Assembly (NCBI GenBank): GCA_000431315.1
Contig: HF989696.1
Span: forward strand, 1 to 32,110
Direction of reading: 5' to 3'
DNA: 32,110 nt
Source: Brachyspira sp. CAG:484
GTDB taxonomy: Bacteria; Cyanobacteriota; Vampirovibrionia; Gastranaerophilales; Gastranaerophilaceae
Below, piece by piece: positions 1 to 7,956 of the stretch. A program made the translations under genes and the position numbers. The notes beneath the pieces were generated by a model. That model was not told where the DNA came from. It saw only the letters and a program-made list of their open reading frames with translations, and ran no database searches. Each line of letters begins with the position of its first letter. Position 1 is the stretch's first letter.

Positions 1-2
1 GA

Positions 3-34
3 GAAAACATATATAGCTTTTCTAACATGTTTTC
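3..34. repeat. Inverted repeat downstream of the GH13 gene
   Basis: Arms GAAAACAT (3-10) and ATGTTTTC (27-34) pair perfectly over a 16-nt loop. The repeat lies about 50 nt past the stop of the minus-strand GH13 gene. There is no clear T-run on the minus strand inside the window, so a terminator role is possible but not shown. Nothing else is seen in the first 82 bases. Confidence 0.3.
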
Positions 35-82
35 ATCTGCCTTTTTTTATTATAAATTATTCCACATAAATTTGCAACGTTA

Positions 83-3000
83 CTATCTTGAAAGTAATGC
101 CAAACGAGAGCCTGTTTCTGCGTTTTTACTCTGTATATAAGGATTTGCAACAATATTATACTGTGGATTATAAAGTTTTACTCCGCCTGTAAAGGTTGTT
201 GGATGATTTTTTGCACGATTTTCTTCATATTTTTTCTTTAACATATCGTACACATTTGTATCTTTATCAACAACTTTAACAGCCTGCTTAAGTTCATTGA
301 GTTCTTTTGCTTTTTTCATTACTTCTTCCGGAGCATAGTATAAAATCATTGTATAATCATCAACGTGAATACGTCCGCCGTTCTTTGGAACAAGATAGTA
401 ATGGTCACCTTCCCCTTTAACAACAAAGCGTTCATTTTCGTTCTTAGCATTGACAAATTCAACACCAGGAGTTATACCAGCCCTCATTGAGTTATAATCC
501 TGAGCCGGAGTAAGTTCTATAGCGTCAAGGTAAACATCTTTCGGACCATTATCATCTTTATAATTATGGGTAATACCTCTTGTATTAAACAGTGAAATTG
601 TCATTGCTCCATCGGTACTTTGTCTTAAAATTGCACTGAGTTTTTCACTATAATTTTTATTATTTGAGTCCGGAGATGTTGTCGCGTGCTGCTCTGGAAG
701 CAGGAACGGCGCACCATCATTCAACGGGTGAAGTTCATATCTTGAACGTACAGCCATTACCTCATCAATCTGCTTTTTGAAATTTTTAAGATCATCAAGA
801 CCTTCAGACCCGTTTTCAAGCCATTCATGGTGAAGAGCATTACGGTTTTGAAGATAAATGTTCTTTGTCTTCTGTTCATAACCGGTCATACCAAAATCAT
901 CACCGGCATATACTGTCGGGTTGCCTGGTGCTGCAACCAGGAATTGCATCATACCTTTCATCTTAGGTAGAGCAGGACGCAGCATTTCGCACAGAATACT
1001 CTTTCTCAGTATATCTCTCTGCGGTAAAGAAAGCCTCAAACCATGATTTTCTGCCTGTTCAATAACCTTATTAATGGCTATATCATAAGGAATTACACCA
1101 AAAGCATCTGCATTAAATTCTTTACGCTCACCGGATTTTGAATATGAAATTCCGTTTGCAAGTTCACTGATTGATTTAACAATACCCTCATAAATCATGT
1201 TTCTGTTTCCGTCATTAAATATATCATTGTAACTTTTGCAAACGTTATCTAAAACTTTACTGAAAGCATGCTGCATAGCGTCACCCATTGCAGCCGCTTT
1301 CGGGCTTTTTCTGTCAAATTTATAATTATTGAAATGTTCATAGTTAATAGGGTCATTAAAGTTGCAGGTAAATACTCTATATGCAGCTTCTCTATAACCT
1401 TGATTACTCTCATCGTTAAGGTTTGCATAGAATAACCCCATATCCATACCTAACGCATGAAGAATACGAGGTTTGTCATGGTTATCCACAAAGGTATATG
1501 AATATAATTGAGCTCCGAGAGGACCAAAATGCAGGAAGCCGGTAACAGGTTCATTTCTCTGACCATCCCAGCCATCCTTCATAATTTTAATCATTCTTGT
1601 GCCTAGATCGTTATAGTCATCATCCCCCTTTTCAGCAGTCTTTCCAAAAATGCTTGCAACATCAGTAAAGAAATATCTGTAATTGGCAGTTGATGTAATA
1701 CCTGTTTCGCGCAGGAACTTCATTACAATATCTTTTCTATCGTTAAATCTTGCAGAGCCTTTACCATTACCTTTATCAAACAACTCATCCTCATCAGTAA
1801 CTTCGGCTACAAGATATGAATTAGGGTTCTGTTCATAAACTGCCTTAGAAAATTTACTCCAGAAATTAATTACATCATTCCAAGTTGTTTGGAAGTCACC
1901 ATGTCCATCTCTAAGAGCATCAATATCACCAATATCTTTAGTAGCATCAATTCTCCAATCCATACCGGCCTGGCTTCTGTCTACAATCATTTCAGCAAGC
2001 CTGAAGCTTGTAAGGTTTGTATTTTCAATCATCTTATAAAGAGCTTTTGCAAGCATATCTTTATCTTCTTTAGATATTGAAGCTATACCTTTTTTCATTG
2101 CGGAAAGCAGCTCTGTAGCTTCCTGTTTCGGGTCTGTGGCATGTATTCCGAGAGCCTGAAGAGAAGTTTCTTTTAGTTCCTTGTAATCATATTTAATTCC
2201 GCCGTCTTCTTCATTTATTTTGGTTTCAGCGTCAGGGAACAGACCTTTAACCATTGCGAATTTCATTATTTCAGGAGCCAGAAGCGGTACTACATATTTC
2301 CCGTAATCACTTGTATTGTAGCCCGTATTCAGTTTGGATTGAGGAGGAAGCATCTCATTGACACGTTTGAGGACATTCATCGCAAATGTATAAAACTCAC
2401 CGTTTTTGTAGCCATCAATGTAATCTTTTTCATAGAACATCGCATTTACAGATCTGTAAAGCTCTTCATTCTGCTCGTTAAGATGCGGGTTATTTAATTT
2501 ATCCAATTCATATCTGGACTTACCTATTTCGTCTGGGTGATGTGCACGCTTTGACATATAAGAAGTACCCAGAACGGAAACTATGTTATCTCCCAGCTCA
2601 ATTGAATCCAGAGGAACATCCATTAAAGAAGATTTAACAAGAGTTTTGAAATCTTCCCCGTCTTCAACCTTTCTAAACTGGTATTGCCCTCTAAGTACAC
2701 ATTCTATATTATTAAGGTTAATTTTTGAATTTAACGAAACAGGGAAGGTCTTCTTCTCCTTAATATTGCGCTGGATTAGTTCGTTAACTTTTTGAGCATC
2801 ATAGCTGTCTACATTTTGAAGATTTTTAGCAACATATAGATTTAAGATTTGATTAGATTTTCTAGTCCAGTACTGGGCAGAGGTAATTGCATAATCCTGG
2901 ACTTCCATATTATTTTCACAAATTTTGGTTCTATATTCTTCTTTTTTCTTGTCAAGAAGGTTGTTTTCCCGGATTGTATCATTATGAGAGTATACATAGC

Positions 3001-4405
3001 GCAGCTTAGCAATATCTACGTTTGCATCCCAAGTTGTAAATCCGCTTTCAAATTTGGATTCAAGCTGGAAGTTTGGAAATTTTGTAAGAATTCTTGTTGC
3101 TTCAAAACTTTCGTATGGAACATACTGACCTAAAGGCTTGGCCTTATTATACTCATTAAATTTTTTGATATTGTCCATATATATATCAGGATCAATCTCA
3201 AATACATATGGAACAACAGTATCATCATGTGTAACAATATCAAAGATATTTTCTGTATTACATTTTGAATAATTTTCAATTACAGGGGTATTATTTTTTG
3301 CCTCTGAAGAAGATACTAAACGTCTGTCAAAAATCTGCAGATATGTAGGTTTAGTTTTATCGTAGTGCTTATTCTTAATTGGTTTTGTAATACCATCAGC
3401 TGACTGCTCAAAATCCCAAGGGCAGTTTATAAGCTTATGTGCAATAAAGTTTGTTTTCTTTCCGTAAACCCCGAGAGATAACGGGCCATTCTGAAGATTT
3501 TCTGCATTAAACCAGTAGAAATACGGAGATTTTTCACCCCATTTTAATACGTGTTTAAAGTGAACACCTTCCAAACCTTCATTAACATATGCACCGTCAG
3601 ATACCCAGTTAATACCATGGGCAAATAGTTTCCTTTGAAGTCTAGCATAATCATCAACACTGCCCAGTGCCTGAGCTATCTGCATACAGTTTTTATTCCA
3701 GTAAGCATGAGGAGTTTTACTGTCATCTGTAAATAACGGTGTTGAAACAATTTTTGCAAGTCCGTCAAATTTGCCTGCATCAAGATCATGTTCCACACCG
3801 GCAAGAGAACCGCCCATTTTATTTGAGAAATGTTTCATGCTTAATGAAGCCCGTATATAGTCAAGGTTTGGCTGATACTTACCATCCTTATCGAAGGTAT
3901 ACATTGCATTATACGAATCCGGAACAAGCAAAATCTGCGAACCGCCTGTAGAACCCTTTGATCCGTTAGGAACTACAAGGTTGTATATTTTTTCATAACC
4001 TCTATCCAGATCCGGTCTTGAAAAATTTATAATATCACCCGAATCAATCTGGTACATAGGTATACCGTTACCATTTGAACCTTTAGGTGTTAATTTATAG
4101 TGGTATGCAAAAGGACTATTTTCGTTTAGTGAATAATCATTAAGATTTACTTTATTTACACCTGGCTGAAGCTGTAATAAAGTATTTCCTATACTTTTAT
4201 TTCTAAGCAGTTTTCCCAGCCCATAGTTACCGGTATTTTCGTTAGGGACAACCTGACACAATTCAAGATAGCAATCAAACTTATTGCTGTCGAACGGATA
4301 GTTAAATTCATATATATTTGTACCCGCATCAGTCTTGGAGGGTTTATAGCCTTCAAATGAAGGAACTTCTTTAACCGTATTTAATTTATCAATATTAACT
4401 TTCAC
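83..4405 (-). CDS. Very large cytoplasmic alpha-amylase family (GH13) glycoside hydrolase
   Basis: A 1440-residue protein carrying the GH13 catalytic signatures: a region-I-like SDGAYVNEG near residue 270, region II GMDWRIDATKD with the likely nucleophile Asp near 820, region III YLVAEVTDEDE with the likely acid/base Glu near 868, and region IV FVDNHDKPR with the third Asp near 977. Together these predict cleavage or transfer at alpha-glucosidic bonds of starch- or glycogen-like glucans. The first 150 or so residues look beta-rich and may be an E-set/CBM48-type domain. About 550 residues separate region I from region II, an unusually long insertion. No signal peptide is seen, so it probably acts in the cytoplasm on stored glycogen or imported maltodextrin. 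Start: a GTG at 4411 is only 1 nt from the AAGGAG, so the GTG at 4405, 7 nt after it, is preferred. It is monocistronic and divergent from ahcY. The family is secure; specificity is unknown. Confidence 0.85.
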   Translation of the reverse strand: MKVNIDKLNTVKEVPSFEGYKPSKTDAGTNIYEFNYPFDSNKFDCYLELCQVVPNENTGNYGLGKLLRNKSIGNTLLQLQPGVNKVNLNDYSLNENSPFAYHYKLTPKGSNGNGIPMYQIDSGDIINFSRPDLDRGYEKIYNLVVPNGSKGSTGGSQILLVPDSYNAMYTFDKDGKYQPNLDYIRASLSMKHFSNKMGGSLAGVEHDLDAGKFDGLAKIVSTPLFTDDSKTPHAYWNKNCMQIAQALGSVDDYARLQRKLFAHGINWVSDGAYVNEGLEGVHFKHVLKWGEKSPYFYWFNAENLQNGPLSLGVYGKKTNFIAHKLINCPWDFEQSADGITKPIKNKHYDKTKPTYLQIFDRRLVSSSEAKNNTPVIENYSKCNTENIFDIVTHDDTVVPYVFEIDPDIYMDNIKKFNEYNKAKPLGQYVPYESFEATRILTKFPNFQLESKFESGFTTWDANVDIAKLRYVYSHNDTIRENNLLDKKKEEYRTKICENNMEVQDYAITSAQYWTRKSNQILNLYVAKNLQNVDSYDAQKVNELIQRNIKEKKTFPVSLNSKINLNNIECVLRGQYQFRKVEDGEDFKTLVKSSLMDVPLDSIELGDNIVSVLGTSYMSKRAHHPDEIGKSRYELDKLNNPHLNEQNEELYRSVNAMFYEKDYIDGYKNGEFYTFAMNVLKRVNEMLPPQSKLNTGYNTSDYGKYVVPLLAPEIMKFAMVKGLFPDAETKINEEDGGIKYDYKELKETSLQALGIHATDPKQEATELLSAMKKGIASISKEDKDMLAKALYKMIENTNLTSFRLAEMIVDRSQAGMDWRIDATKDIGDIDALRDGHGDFQTTWNDVINFWSKFSKAVYEQNPNSYLVAEVTDEDELFDKGNGKGSARFNDRKDIVMKFLRETGITSTANYRYFFTDVASIFGKTAEKGDDDYNDLGTRMIKIMKDGWDGQRNEPVTGFLHFGPLGAQLYSYTFVDNHDKPRILHALGMDMGLFYANLNDESNQGYREAAYRVFTCNFNDPINYEHFNNYKFDRKSPKAAAMGDAMQHAFSKVLDNVCKSYNDIFNDGNRNMIYEGIVKSISELANGISYSKSGERKEFNADAFGVIPYDIAINKVIEQAENHGLRLSLPQRDILRKSILCEMLRPALPKMKGMMQFLVAAPGNPTVYAGDDFGMTGYEQKTKNIYLQNRNALHHEWLENGSEGLDDLKNFKKQIDEVMAVRSRYELHPLNDGAPFLLPEQHATTSPDSNNKNYSEKLSAILRQSTDGAMTISLFNTRGITHNYKDDNGPKDVYLDAIELTPAQDYNSMRAGITPGVEFVNAKNENERFVVKGEGDHYYLVPKNGGRIHVDDYTMILYYAPEEVMKKAKELNELKQAVKVVDKDTNVYDMLKKKYEENRAKNHPTTFTGGVKLYNPQYNIVANPYIQSKNAETGSRLALLSR

Positions 4406-4524
4406 ACACACTCCTTATTTCTAATTTTTTAAAAATGCTAAACATTTATTTTTGCCAAAACGAAATATTATATTAAGAAATTTTTACATAAATATATTTC
4501 TGTTTACACAAATATTACAAAATA

Positions 4525-4552
4525 TTGCTATACACTTTTTTATAAATATAAT
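4525..4552 (+). promoter_or_regulatory. Promoter of ahcY
   Basis: -35 TTGCTA (4525-4530), 16-bp spacer, perfect -10 TATAAT (4547-4552). The predicted 5' leader is only about 20 nt, with AAAGGAG at 4566-4572, so there is no room for a SAH riboswitch. Confidence 0.65.
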
Positions 4553-4579
4553 TCTATTATAAACAAAAGGAGAAATTTA

Positions 4580-5848
4580 ATGGTAATGACAGAAATTAAA
4601 TGCGACATTAAGGATATTAACCTTGCAGAACAGGGGAAAAACCAGATAGAATGGGCTTTAAAAGATATGCCTGTGCTCAGGGAAATCGAAAAAAGATTTA
4701 TAAAAGAACAGCCTTTTAAAGGTTTAAAATTGTCAGCCTGTGTACACGTTACAAAAGAAACTGCAGCGTTATGCACAGTTATGAAAGCCGGCGGCGCTGA
4801 TGCAGTTCTTGTGGCATCTAATCCGCTCTCAACACAGGATGATGTTGCCGCAGCTCTTGTAAAATACTGGGAAATTCCTGTTTACGGCTATGCCGGAGAA
4901 AGCGTTGAAACTTACAGAGAACACGTAAATGTTGCACTTGACCATAATCCGAATATTATTATTGATGACGGTTGTGATATTGTTTCAACAATTTATGCCG
5001 AAAGACCGGAACTAGCTGAAAAAATTATCGGCTCTACAGAAGAAACGACTACCGGTATTATAAGATTACAGGCTTTGGAAGCACAGGGGATTATGAAAGC
5101 TCCTGCTGTTGGTGTTAATACAAGCTTGACAAAACACCTTTACGATAACCGTTACGGGACAGGTCAAAGTTCACTTGACGGTGTAATGAGAGCTGCAAAC
5201 ATTCTTTTCTCAGGAAAAACCGTTGTTGTATCAGGTTACGGATGGTGCGGTAAAGGTATTGCAATGAGAGCTCAGGGTATGGGGGCTAACGTTATTGTTT
5301 GTGAAGTAGATCCTTTAAAAGCTCTCGAAGCAGCTATGGAAGGTTACAGAGTAATGCCGATTGCCCAGGCTGCCAAAGAAGGCGACATTTTCCTAACCGT
5401 TACAGGAGATAAACACGTTATTGATGTTGAGCATCTTTTGGAAATGAAAGACGGGGCATTTGTCGGAAACGTAGGGCACTTTGACCACGAAGTAAACGTA
5501 AACGGTCTAAAAAAATATACTACTGAAATCAAACAAATCAGACCAACTCTTGAAGAGTATAAACTCACTAACGGGAAATCTGTTTATGTTCTGGCTGAAG
5601 GCAGACTTGTAAACCTTGTTTGCGCAGAAGGTCATCCTGCAAGTGTAATGGATATGAGTTTTGCAAACCAGGCTTTGGGTATTGAATTTCTTGTTAAAAA
5701 TTACGGTAAGCTTGAAAACAAACTTTATACACTTCCTCGCGAAGTTGATGTAAAAATTGCAGAATTAAAACTTAAATCAATGGGAATTGAAATTGATACT
5801 CTGACTCAGGAACAGGAAGAATATCTGAATAGCTGGAAAATTGATTAA
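4580..5848 (+). CDS. ahcY: S-adenosylhomocysteine hydrolase (adenosylhomocysteinase)
   Basis: The enzyme reversibly splits S-adenosylhomocysteine into adenosine and homocysteine, removing the inhibitory product of SAM-dependent methylation; it is an NAD-dependent cytosolic homotetramer in the family. Visible family landmarks: SNPLSTQDDVAAAL, IIDDGCD (substrate Asp), EETTTG (substrate Glu), the VNTSLTK..YDN block with the conserved Lys, Asp and Asn, the NAD-binding loop GYGWCGKG near residue 215, and GNVGHFDHEVN. It has the short form of the enzyme: RYGTGQS replaces the C(R/E)ES-type motif of the long form, and the C-terminus ends in a QEEYLNSWK-type tail rather than the KPDHYRY tail. This form is typical of Archaea and Thermotoga, where some members prefer S-inosylhomocysteine, so substrate preference is open. 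ATG with AAAGGAG 7 nt upstream; full length at 422 residues. Confidence 0.95.
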   Translation: MVMTEIKCDIKDINLAEQGKNQIEWALKDMPVLREIEKRFIKEQPFKGLKLSACVHVTKETAALCTVMKAGGADAVLVASNPLSTQDDVAAALVKYWEIPVYGYAGESVETYREHVNVALDHNPNIIIDDGCDIVSTIYAERPELAEKIIGSTEETTTGIIRLQALEAQGIMKAPAVGVNTSLTKHLYDNRYGTGQSSLDGVMRAANILFSGKTVVVSGYGWCGKGIAMRAQGMGANVIVCEVDPLKALEAAMEGYRVMPIAQAAKEGDIFLTVTGDKHVIDVEHLLEMKDGAFVGNVGHFDHEVNVNGLKKYTTEIKQIRPTLEEYKLTNGKSVYVLAEGRLVNLVCAEGHPASVMDMSFANQALGIEFLVKNYGKLENKLYTLPREVDVKIAELKLKSMGIEIDTLTQEQEEYLNSWKID

Positions 5849-5867
5849 AATAACGAGTTCTATAGAT

Positions 5868-5893
5868 AAAAAAGCCCTTTTCAGGGCTTTTTT
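5868..5893. terminator. Bidirectional terminator between ahcY and the pilin-like gene
   Basis: AAAAAAGCCCT, loop TTTC, AGGGCTTTTTT: an 11-bp stem with T-runs on both strands. It serves ahcY on the plus strand. It overlaps the stop codon of the opposing pilin-like gene at 5892-5894. Confidence 0.9.
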
Positions 5894-6753
5894 AGTCTTC
5901 CATTGCTTCACCTTCTTTATATTCATTGTAAATCAACTTATCTTTACCGGATAAAATACTTTTAAAGCTTTCACTGCCTGTTGAGCTTTGATATGAAGGA
6001 GTTACCCTGTCTTTATATATCATAATACTGTAAACATCCTGACCGTACCTGTTAGGACGCTTAGTGCCGTTGACGTCCATAACAATACTCCCGCAAAGAG
6101 TGACATAGCCGGTACGCGTTTGTTCATTCCCATTTTCATCCAAAATAGGTCTTCCATATTCATCCTTTAGCGTATAAGATTCTTCTGCATAACAGTTTTC
6201 ATTATTTCTCTGATTTATATATAAAATCGCACCATTATTGAGGATAATTGCCGGCAGCCAATTTTTAGCACTCCAAGTGGTGCCTTTTCCATCATTACCT
6301 GCATAAAAATGTGCATACTTTACATCATAATAATATTGTGAACAGCCTTTGCTTGAAGACTTTTCACAAAATTTTGCACCGTTAAAGTACTTTAAAAAGT
6401 TTTGGGCGGTTTGTTTGTGAGTGTTTGAAGGATCAAATAGTACAGAAATATCTCCGATAACACCAAAATCAGTCTGAGCTTTCATGATAGCATTATTCAC
6501 ATCTGAATAAACTTTTTTAACCCCTGTAATAAGCTCTCTTTCCTTATATTTTTGAACAAGCGAAGGCAATGTCATTGATGCAACAACACCTATTATACCC
6601 AAAGTTATCAATACCTCTGCCAGAGTAAAGCCTTTTTGCTTTTTCTCTTGCGTTGCGGCGCTACATGGTTTATTACCTGCGCCAATACCGGTTAAGGAGC
6701 TTAAATTACTCTGCCCCCCCCCCGGAAAGTCTTGCTATTACTGCGTTTTCCAT
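5892..6753 (-). CDS. Type IV pilin-like protein; frame broken at a G10 tract (phase-off as read)
   Basis: The pilin-like frame contains KQKGFTLAEVLITLGIIGVVASMTLP, a prepilin-peptidase site (cleavage after G, before F) followed by the hydrophobic helix, then about 220 residues of globular domain with cysteines and the family motif DVNGTKRPNRYGQD. It is presumably inserted in the inner membrane and assembled into or around a type IV pilus or secretion pseudopilus. The only start with a ribosome site is ATG 6753 (AAGGAG at 6762-6767, 8 nt away). That frame reads MENAVIARLS, enters a run of 10 G on the coding strand (6714-6723), and stops after 15 codons. Removing one G, or adding two, joins it without stops to the pilin frame, giving a 41-residue leader, far longer than the 4-residue leader of the paralog at 26957. 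In the pilin frame itself the first possible start, TTG 6611, lies after the cleavage site. Either the gene is phase-variable and off here, or the homopolymer was miscounted. Confidence 0.85.
6714..6723 (-). repeat. Poly-G (G10) tract, candidate phase-variation switch
   Basis: Ten consecutive C on the plus strand (G on the coding strand) at codons 11-14 of the pilin-like gene. Tract length sets the frame: 9 or 12 Gs give the full pilin-like protein, while 10 or 11 give early stops. It is the only homopolymeric G/C run of this length noticed in the AT-rich window. Confidence 0.8.
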
Positions 6754-6802
6754 AACTTAATCTCCTTTTTAGTTATATCGCTGCTTTTATTGCTTTTTTC
6801 TT

Positions 6803-6831
6803 ATTATAATATATGTTTAAGCATTTTTCAA
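6803..6831 (-). promoter_or_regulatory. Promoter of the phase-variable pilin-like gene
   Basis: -35 TTGAAA (6831-6826), 17-bp spacer, -10 TATAAT (6808-6803). A near-consensus promoter about 50 nt upstream of ATG 6753 shows that transcription starts ahead of the G tract and supports 6753 as the real start. Confidence 0.75.
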
Positions 6832-6884
6832 TATTAATTTTACTGGACTGAAGGTAATTTACGTTACAAAAATCAATATTAGAT

Positions 6885-7062
6885 TTGCATTAAGGCATGT
6901 TTATATTATTATATAAATGGTTACACCAGCCTGATAGGTTTTGCCCTAGTCCGGGTTTGGGCAAAAAAGCAAATCGCATTTAAAAGTTATGCAGCGATTT
7001 GTTAAAACACAAAAAGCCCCGTCGGATGAGGCGGTTTAGCCCGTAGTACAATACATAATTAT
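6885..7062 (+). promoter_or_regulatory. Promoter and structured leader of rpsB-tsf
   Basis: The 322-base gap between the pilin start and rpsB holds the pilin promoter on the left and this leader on the right. A plausible plus-strand promoter is TTGCAT (6885-6890), 16 bp, TATTAT (6907-6912). The leader then has three stem-loops: TTTTGCCC/GGGCAAAA (6939-6946 with 6959-6966), CAAATCGC/GCGATTTG (6970-6977 with 6994-7001), and a short CCGTC/GGCGG stem just before rpsB (about 7019-7034). In other bacteria ribosomal protein S2 represses rpsB-tsf through the leader; whether this RNA does the same is inference. Confidence 0.4.
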
Positions 7063-7075
7063 AAGGAGAAAAACG

Positions 7076-7855
7076 ATGCCGGTAGCATCTATGATTGAAC
7101 TTTTGGAAGCAGGCGTTCATTTCGGACACCAGACCCAAAGATGGAACCCTAAAATGAAACCGTTTATTTACGGTGCAAGAAATGGTATTTACGTTCTTGA
7201 CTTACGTAAAACCTCTGATTTATTGGATGAAGCTTATGCTGTTGTTAGAGAATTTGCAGCACGTAACAAAAACATCCTTTTTGTAGGTACAAAAAAACAG
7301 GCTGCTGAAGTTGTTGCAGAAGAAGCTCAACGCTCAGGCGCTTATTACATCAATAGAAGATGGTTAGGCGGTATGCTTACAAACTTTGAAACTATCAGAG
7401 GACGTGTTAATAAATTAAAAGAATTGGAAGAATTCATTGCTTCCGGTCACGCTGATAAATTACCTAAAAAAGAAATTGCTCAGCTCAACAGACAGTTAGG
7501 AAAATTAAGCAAAACTTTAGGCGGTATTAAAGATATGAGAGGGTTGCCTGACCTTATCTTCATTATCGACCAGGGCAAAGAATTAATTGCAATTCAGGAA
7601 GCTAACAAATTAGGTATCCCTGTTATTTGTTTAGCAGATACAAATGCTAATCCGGACGGAATTGACTACGTTATCCCGGGTAACGATGATGCTATCCGTT
7701 CTATTAAATTAATTACTTCTAAACTTGCGGATGCAGTTCTTGAAGGCAAACAGCTTAAAGAAAACAACGCTAACCAGAAAGCTAAAATTGAAGAAATTAA
7801 AGCTGAAGATGCAGGCGTTGAAGTTGAAGCTAAAGAAGAAGTTAAAGCAGAATAA
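7076..7855 (+). CDS. rpsB: 30S ribosomal protein S2
   Basis: Structural protein of the small ribosomal subunit, added late in 30S assembly and contacting S1. The sequence is typical along its whole length: an LLEAGVHFGHQTQRWNPKMKPFIYG start, LFVGTKKQA, NRRWLGGMLTNF, and DLIFIIDQGKE..AI.EA...GIPVICLADTN. A lysine- and glutamate-rich tail of about 30 residues follows the conserved core, giving 259 residues. ATG with AAGGAG 7 nt upstream. It is followed after 101 nt by tsf, the gene order found in most bacteria, and both are probably on one transcript behind the structured leader. Confidence 0.97.
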   Translation: MPVASMIELLEAGVHFGHQTQRWNPKMKPFIYGARNGIYVLDLRKTSDLLDEAYAVVREFAARNKNILFVGTKKQAAEVVAEEAQRSGAYYINRRWLGGMLTNFETIRGRVNKLKELEEFIASGHADKLPKKEIAQLNRQLGKLSKTLGGIKDMRGLPDLIFIIDQGKELIAIQEANKLGIPVICLADTNANPDGIDYVIPGNDDAIRSIKLITSKLADAVLEGKQLKENNANQKAKIEEIKAEDAGVEVEAKEEVKAE

Positions 7856-7867
7856 TAGTTTATTTAT

Positions 7868-7898
7868 AAGAGGCGGGGCGAATTACGCCTCACCTCTT
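7868..7898 (+). terminator. Hairpin between rpsB and tsf (attenuator or processing site)
   Basis: AAGAGG-C-GGGGCG, loop AATTA, CGCCTC-A-CCTCTT: two 6-bp helices separated by one mismatch, with one G-U pair. The sequence after it (TAATTTACTG) is not a proper T-run, so partial termination, mRNA processing or stabilisation is more likely than full termination. No separate tsf promoter is evident. Confidence 0.45.
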
Positions 7899-7956
7899 TA
7901 ATTTACTGCAGCTGTCTGTATATATCGGACGGACAACAGAAAAGGAGAGAATTATA

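Noticed and set aside
3..34. Intrinsic terminator of the GH13 gene
   Set aside because: The loop is 16 nt and the T-run is not visible in the window; listed only as an inverted repeat.
4412..4579. SAH or SAM riboswitch ahead of ahcY
   Set aside because: The promoter leaves a leader of only about 20 nt, too short for any such riboswitch.
4540..4776. A 78-residue minus-strand frame across the ahcY start
   Set aside because: It overlaps the ahcY promoter and gene, with no ribosome site; a shadow frame.
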